Shown in pieces: positions 58,423-64,000 of a stretch of 64,000 nucleotides of DNA. Every line of letters begins with the position of its first letter. Position 1 is the first letter of the stretch. This stretch comes from Acanthaster planci (Eukaryota > Echinodermata > Asteroidea > Valvatida > Acanthasteridae), in NCBI RefSeq assembly GCF_001949145.1, contig NW_019091432.1, positions 1,624,311 to 1,688,310 of the forward strand. Reading direction: 5' to 3'. The notes beneath the pieces are model-generated. The model was not told the origin of the DNA. It did not search any database and saw nothing but the letters and a program-made list of their open reading frames with translations. The translations under genes and the position numbers were made by a program.

Positions 58423-60312
58423 GTGAGGAAAGAAGGGGGGGGTCAAAGTTTGGAACCAAGAACTGTATGGAATTCTTTTTTTTTTGGGTCTTTCTGTTCT
58501 TGTTTTGTTCCACAAGCACAATGTAAACAGGCATGTTTTTAACACAACATGCTTTCCTTTAATGTTATCTACCTTGCACCTGTAAAAATTTACCTATTTA
58601 GATCCACCTTTGAGCAGTTTTCCATTGGTTGCACAGGTACTGCATCACAGAAAAACGTTGATAAACATGGTCATTTAAAACCCTTGACAATAATAACACT
58701 TCCTAATTTGCCAGTGAATTAATCCTGGACAGTGAAAAGTATTTACCAACCTAGCTTGTCATTCAGTCCAACACATGCCTAAAGCCGAGTTGAGAAGGGT
58801 AGGGAGAACGTGGCATGGTGTGTTCTGTGAGCAGTGGGGTTAGGGATGGGTAGGGGACGGGGCATGTGTGAATTGCCTGAGGCAAGGGCTAATAACTCGT
58901 GGTCACTCAGACTTTGTCCACATTTGCATAACAAAAGTTTTTTAAAGGCAGGTATTTGCATTAAGTCACGAATTAGCTGAGGCTTTCAATTGTTTATACG
59001 GAGGAAACTAAAGTGTGCGCAACATTTTGATTTCTAAACCTCAATAAACGTGAGTGACCCTGCATTACAAAATAGTCACAAATGGCCAAGCTTCCATAAT
59101 GAAAAAGACAAAGGAGACTGCCATTGTTACAATGGCACATACCATATGTACCATAGGTACCTTCGTGAGGTAGCCAAACCGCGCCAGTTATCAAAATGAA
59201 GATCTTAGAATGCTCTTCCACTGTATATAAGAAACAAACAAGTATAGCAAATACCATAATTTATAACACTCATATCCTAGGGTCTTTTGACAAGGAAGCA
59301 GTTAAATGTACTTGAGATGCATTTTTAACAGGCAAGATTAAACTTAGAGTTATAAGACACAAAGTCATGTTATAAGTTGTTACATTTAAGATAATAATAG
59401 TGATTGCATGTTTTCCTTTCAGACCCTAATCTATCATCTCTCAAAATGTGGACATTAAAAATTTTCCTCCTTTTGGTAGTTAGAGCATCAGGGAGACATT
59501 GAAATGTCTCCCTAATGAACAATGTCTCCCTAAAGTTGAAAAATTTACCACAAAATGTCTCCCAAGTGACCTATTTGGAAATATTAATGAACTTATAATG
59601 ATAACTTATCTTATAGTTTTTAATAACGGAACAAATGCTGATAATGCCCTTACATGTGGCTTAGGCATTAGTCGCATCCATTCTCCTGAGCTGGTCTTAA
59701 ATGCATGTTTGAGACCAGCGAAGCACATATTTGTTCCCTTATTAATGTTCACGTACATGTATCTTGAATCACGGCCTTTATGGAAAGCAGTTTTGTTGGT
59801 GATGAGACTACACTATGCAAAGAAAACAGCAAATTAGTTGCAACAAATGTTTTAAAAAATGAATACTTTTATTTATTTATTTATTTACAAGTAATTTGGA
59901 TTTGTCCCTTTTTTTTATCTGTAAGTCAGTTTTTATTATTAGTTGTGTTTTATTTTGTTTTCCATTATACCTGTAAGTGGCGGATCTCCGCTGTTGGATA
60001 TCAAAATAAAATAAATAAATAATAAATGAATAAAATAGAATGACTGAATCAAAAGTGTGAAGAGTACGAATTAGATTCTGAGCTGACAACAGTGACAGTA
60101 TTGATTAGGTCAAATCTTGTCAACAAACCAGGGTATGAACTTCGAAGGGGCATTGAGATTCTACTACGACGACGGCAGCAAGACCACGGCCAAGGCAATA
60201 TGGCTAAGCAGCCGCGTTACTGTGCTGGAACTCTTGCCACGCATTCATGAGAAATTTACCATCTTGGTGAACGGCCGCTGGAAAACTGTCATCTACCAAG
60301 TCCAGAACCAAG
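58111..60312 (+). CDS. Partial gene for a protein with an afadin-like Ras-associating domain
   Basis: Two exons joined in frame give 164 residues from the ATG at 58111; the gene continues past the right edge. Residues 1-70 are unrecognised, with a Ser/Gly-rich stretch and a helical segment (QQKRDRISLLTDPLAVAHLN). Residues 72-95 form a charged helix, MEEAQRRQMLEQKIATYN. From residue 105 comes F-E-G-A-L-R-F-Y-Y-D-D, then A-K-A-I-W-L-S-S and a-helix ending I-H-E-K-F, closing with V-I-Y-Q-V. The order EE-x-x-RR, YN, F-x-G-x-x-RFY, SS, EKF and Y-x-V parallels the first RA domain of afadin, which binds Ras/Rap GTPases at junctions. By inference this protein binds a small GTPase. It could be an afadin relative or another RA-domain family. 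The RA call is moderate and the orthology open. Confidence 0.6.
59491..59562 (+). repeat. Small hairpin and repeated AATGTCTCCC words
   Basis: GGGAGACATT and AATGTCTCCC form a hairpin with a 2-base loop at 59491-59512. AATGTCTCCC recurs at 59521 and about 59553. It lies within the intron between the two RA-domain exons. Confidence 0.8.
59665..59735 (+). repeat. Short dispersed repeat, copy 2
   Basis: CATTAGTCGCATCCATTCTC and the following CTGAGCTGGTCTTAAATG match the copy at 5654-5707. Here the sequence goes on to form a hairpin (GCTGGTCTTAAA ... TTTGAGACCAGC), which suggests a palindromic element end. Confidence 0.55.
60132..60312 (+). CDS. RA-domain gene, second exon (Ras-associating-like domain)
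   Basis: Acceptor CAAACCAG, donor G|GTGAGT, phase 0 to 1, 181 nt. It encodes GMNFEGALRFYYDDGSKTTA and the rest of a ubiquitin-like beta-grasp pattern through EKF to VIYQVQNQ. The match to RA domains rests on motif order, not on a computed alignment. Confidence 0.75.
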
Positions 60313-63300
60313 GTGAGTGCAGCTGTCAAAATGCACAATGTAAATTGTAATCTTGACCGTCCTTAGCAAGGTGTGGTATCAACAGTAAATAATGACAGTG
60401 TTTGGAGATTATATGACAACATCCACTTTTAGCTCATGGTACGGAGCGGTTAAAAGTAACTCACAACCATTTCTCTCAAAATTGGTTTTCTGTTGCCCGA
60501 AAGTGGCTTCAGATTCTGTTGATATTTAAAGATAAAGTGCACATGCTGTTCACTCAGATTTTGCACAAAGTCTCTGATACAGTGGTTAGTTGCCAAAGGA
60601 ATTTCCATTTCACTCACTTGTGTATCTTCTGTGTTTGTCAATTGTGCGCCGCAGAATTTGTGCTACTTGTGGTTTTGATGGGCTTGTCCCACCATATTGT
60701 GTGAAAATAATGATTTGGCATATGTGGTTCCATGATGCGTGACCACGAAGGGTCAGGATTGTACTTGTGCTTCAGTTCTTTTATGAAATGTCCTGCAATT
60801 AAGTTGTGAAAGAGAACTGGTCTTATACCACAGAAAACCTGGCCAAACAAAATGAATCTGTGGCTTTCCATGTACGGTATTCAGGCATGCAACTTTCCCC
60901 CCCCCCCGGATCAGCTGATTTCCTTGTTTTCCACTTTACACTCATGCCATTGAAATTTGAAAAACACTGTATACAAAGTCTTGTAAAGATTGGAAACTCC
61001 TCATTTTTGGGTCAAAGTTCAAGTTGCATGCCTGTGCATTTTTTGTGATTCATATAGTTCAAGCAAAACTTTATGAAGAGCTGTGTTGTTGACACTTTTT
61101 CGAAATATTGATTTTCTTGAGTAAATGTTGAAAGAATACGATGTCCAGTAACAAATAAAGTTGCTCGTTCATAACCTACAGACTACGTAGTTCAAAAGGT
61201 GTTTGTTAGTATTTTAGCACAACAGCTCCATAAATTATTCTATTCACCTCAAGTGACATACTGTACATGTAGCAGGCTAGTATGTTGATTACACAGCTTT
61301 CGACTTGTCCAGTCCTAGCTACGCGATGCTCACGTGTGAGCGGTCACATATTGACCGGTCACTTTTGGCACTTACAGCGAAAGAGGAACCTTCATCTATG
61401 GCATACAGTACATGAACACATGCGATGGGTTGTGTTGTGGTAATTATCCATAAATTTCAGTCTCAAAAATGCACGAGCACACTTCTAGTAGCTCTCACCT
61501 GCCTTCTAATTTGAATAAGGATAAATCGTGGACTAATTTTTTTTTGAGTGGTATCTCAGTGGAAAGCTCATAACATAGCCTCTCCTGGAGAATTATGAAT
61601 TAAATTTGAACATCTATTTTCCGGAGGTTTCTCACCAAAAAGCAAGGAGAATACATGTACATGTATCTTTAATCAACTGTTCAATGTACATACATGTTTC
61701 AAATGGCATCCCTTTGTCTCAGCCATAGTTAGCTTTGTAGTTAGCTTTTTCTCTCTAGAGTAAATGTACATTTATATGATATAGAAGTTAAATTAAGCCC
61801 TTTTGAAAAACCCATTTTTGTGGGCGTTTTGGCAAAAGTGTTGGCCAAAATCTGCTTGACCACCTCAAACATGTCAGTACCCCAGGGGAAACCCTGCTAC
61901 ATGTCCACAGGACTTGGGATTTTTGGATTGTCATGATACTTAACTGCATTTGTACCTCACATCAAATGATTTACACGTTGAATGTTTGATATTCAGTATT
62001 AGCTGAGCAAATGTTTGACTTTGAGTCCGATGTTTGATACTCCACATTCACGTAAGCCTCGTTTAGAGTGCACCGAGTGCGCGGGTTTCCATTTGCCCTT
62101 ATTATACACAAGTAAGAATGTTTTCTGCGTTTTCACATCGTGGTGAATCAGTACATGTTTAGTCAAAAGAAAGATGTGAGAAAAACTGTGAGAAGTTGCT
62201 CAATTTTGAATTTATAGGTAGGCAGTTAAGCCTGCACAATATGACGTGTAACACTCTGAAATGAAATTCATGTCATAAAAATACATTAAGAATGAAACAA
62301 AAACAGTCAGAGAAATTGACAAACTACAAAAGTGACAAGCAAATGTTTGAAGAATGTACTGAGTGTACACAGTCTGATGGATTGCTTTAAAAGCCTTAAG
62401 GCATGTACAAGAAACCACAGGTGATGATTACTTCTAATTCTGTTTTATACTCTGGACTTGTCCCTTTAAGACGAGAGTGATGAGTCTTTACTTTCTACAC
62501 ACTGTGTCGCGCTCACCTTCTATTTACTGTTTTTTTATAAAGTGTATGAGTAAAGTAAACCATTGTGTGGTGTATGCTCCAGCAGTTGTGTAATCACTCC
62601 AATTTTGAGGAATAGCTTTTATTACATTATAAATAACGACAAACTGATGTTCAGGGGTAATGTGTGCCGTAAGGTAGTGGTTTTTGGTCACATTCGCTGT
62701 GGGACAGATTTTATCAAATCTTAGATCTACATGTATTGAGATGAACCTGACCAATGATTGTGAAAATGCTACAGGCCTGATTACACAACTAGCTCTCAAC
62801 TGCTGGTTTCCTGTTCATCAGACTGTTTTTATAATACAAGCCTGCCCTCTGTTGCCCAAACAGGAAGAGGTTAAACTTTGGGGCAGGCGGTTTGTCCCAA
62901 TGTGGATTGTGTGTGTGCTTTTGCGGTACGTGGCGGTGAGCCAAGTATTGATTGTCAGTGTCAGACAATACAGAGAAGACCCTAGGCACACCAGAGAATG
63001 ATTGGCTCCCTACAAGCTGTCACTATACGGCCTTGAAAACAGCCCAGGTGCTTGGCCAGCGTGAATCACAGACAGATATCAGAAGTATTTTCTTGGATAT
63101 AAGAACATTTAACTTAAGCCAGCAGTTTTTACACACCATGTGATATATGCAACTGTTGATTGCGTGTACTTTTCATCCTGTGTGCAATTGTAAAATTGTG
63201 GAATCTTCACTCGGAGGGATTGTCAACATCTTCTATCATTAGCAAGTAAGTTTCATGCCCGTGTTTTGTATTCTTTGTACTATTCCTTGGACTATTGTAT

Positions 63301-64000
63301 GGCAGAAGTGAAGTAGACAGTTAAGAATGCTGGGAAGGTTTTGCAGTAGCTTCTGCCTTGTCAAAAGCTGCCTTGATGGTACATTTCCTAAATTGGCACC
63401 CTTGTTCTTATTTTCATCCTGTAGCAAGACTTTGAGGGAATGTTTTGCCAGAAGGAGAAAGCAATTTATCGCAATTAACTTGAAATGTTGAATCATCAAT
63501 GAAACACTCCAAATCCTATCATTAGGTGTGTTTCAAATGTGCTTGAAAAGGTTCTGATGAAAACTTTGATTTTTTTTGTCTTGATGAAAACTCCCTAATT
63601 ATTTTCTTAACATGACAGCATTTTTTACACGGACAGTGTACGGTTACATTTACACGTTGCGTCAAGATCTATTCTCCATACAATTTGCCTTTTTTTGTGT
63701 ATTATTGTCAACCATTCCTCTGAACCCTTTGCTGCAGCAACCCAGTGACATGCATGTATACACACAGTATGGTACTCTGCAAAGAAAGCCTAGCCAAAAA
63801 AACAAACAAACAAACAAACAAATAAAATGCTAGGGTTATGTTGGCAAACAAGGTGCAGGAAAGTGTCTGATGGGGGCACATTGTTCAAATTTAAAAGTGA
63901 AACAAGTGATACTTTTAAGAAGTGGGAGGGCAAAGGCTCCCCTCATCCCCACCACCCCCTCATTTTTTCTACATCCTATTCACAGTTATAAAACCATGCT
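60313..64000 (+). other. Downstream intron of the RA-domain gene, nothing recognised
   Basis: No exon continuing the RA-domain protein in phase 1 was found, nor any other gene. Contents are low-complexity sequence, ACATGTA words (61655), a C-run at 60898 and an AAAC microsatellite at about 63797-63822. The next exon presumably lies beyond the right edge. Confidence 0.55.
63797..63828 (+). repeat. (AAAC)n microsatellite
   Basis: AAACAAACAAACAAACAAAC followed by AAATAAAA: a simple tetranucleotide repeat, likely polymorphic. Confidence 0.9.

Noticed and set aside
57958-58545. 195-codon minus-strand frame opposite the RA-domain exon
   Set aside because: It is the complement of a GC-rich true exon. 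The plus-strand frame joins the next exon in phase and has recognisable motifs.

Overview
The window is nuclear DNA of an intron-rich animal. It has short GT-AG exons separated by large, repeat-filled introns, frequent miniature inverted-repeat elements, tRNA-derived SINE pieces and a noticeable excess of ACATGT words. The FOXK and septin proteins are bilaterian in character and the repeat landscape suits a marine invertebrate. An invertebrate deuterostome (echinoderm, hemichordate or amphioxus) is my best guess, but the species is not proven by anything seen here.

Layout. (1) 1-13112, minus strand: the first coding exon of a FOXK forkhead factor (12751-13112, FHA domain) and the start of its long first intron, which runs off the left edge. 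No forkhead-domain exon was recognised in the window. (2) 13113-17198: a head-to-head intergenic interval of about 4.1 kb, crowded with MITEs and with candidate promoter elements near its right end. (3) 17199-54629, plus strand: a complete 11-exon septin gene of the SEPT3/9/12 group, 407 codons. Every exon junction was followed and stays in frame. The first 90 or so residues form a degenerate EF-hand pair, and exon 4 encodes the second EF-hand and the start of the GTPase domain in one uninterrupted frame, so this is a real EF-hand-septin fusion. Introns 2 (19.4 kb) and 3 (9.6 kb) hold no gene I can recognise. A long 3' UTR follows, with AATAAA signals at 56093 and 56810. (4) About 57.0-64.0 kb, plus strand: the 5' part of a third gene. 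Two exons (58101-58422 and 60132-60312) encode a helical/low-complexity N-terminus and a Ras-associating-like domain resembling the first RA domain of afadin. The rest lies beyond the right edge.

The genes look independent, but FOXK and the septin gene share one intergenic space in which three complete MITEs bring in full TGACGTCA (CRE) sites. The most unusual object is the septin with an EF-hand-like N-terminus. Other notable points are a clean nested MITE insertion with a recognisable empty site, a 1.3 kb hAT-type element with an 8-bp target duplication, a 491-bp long-TIR element with a 9-bp duplication, and a tandem array of 3'-splice-site-like sequence just before a 31-nt septin exon.
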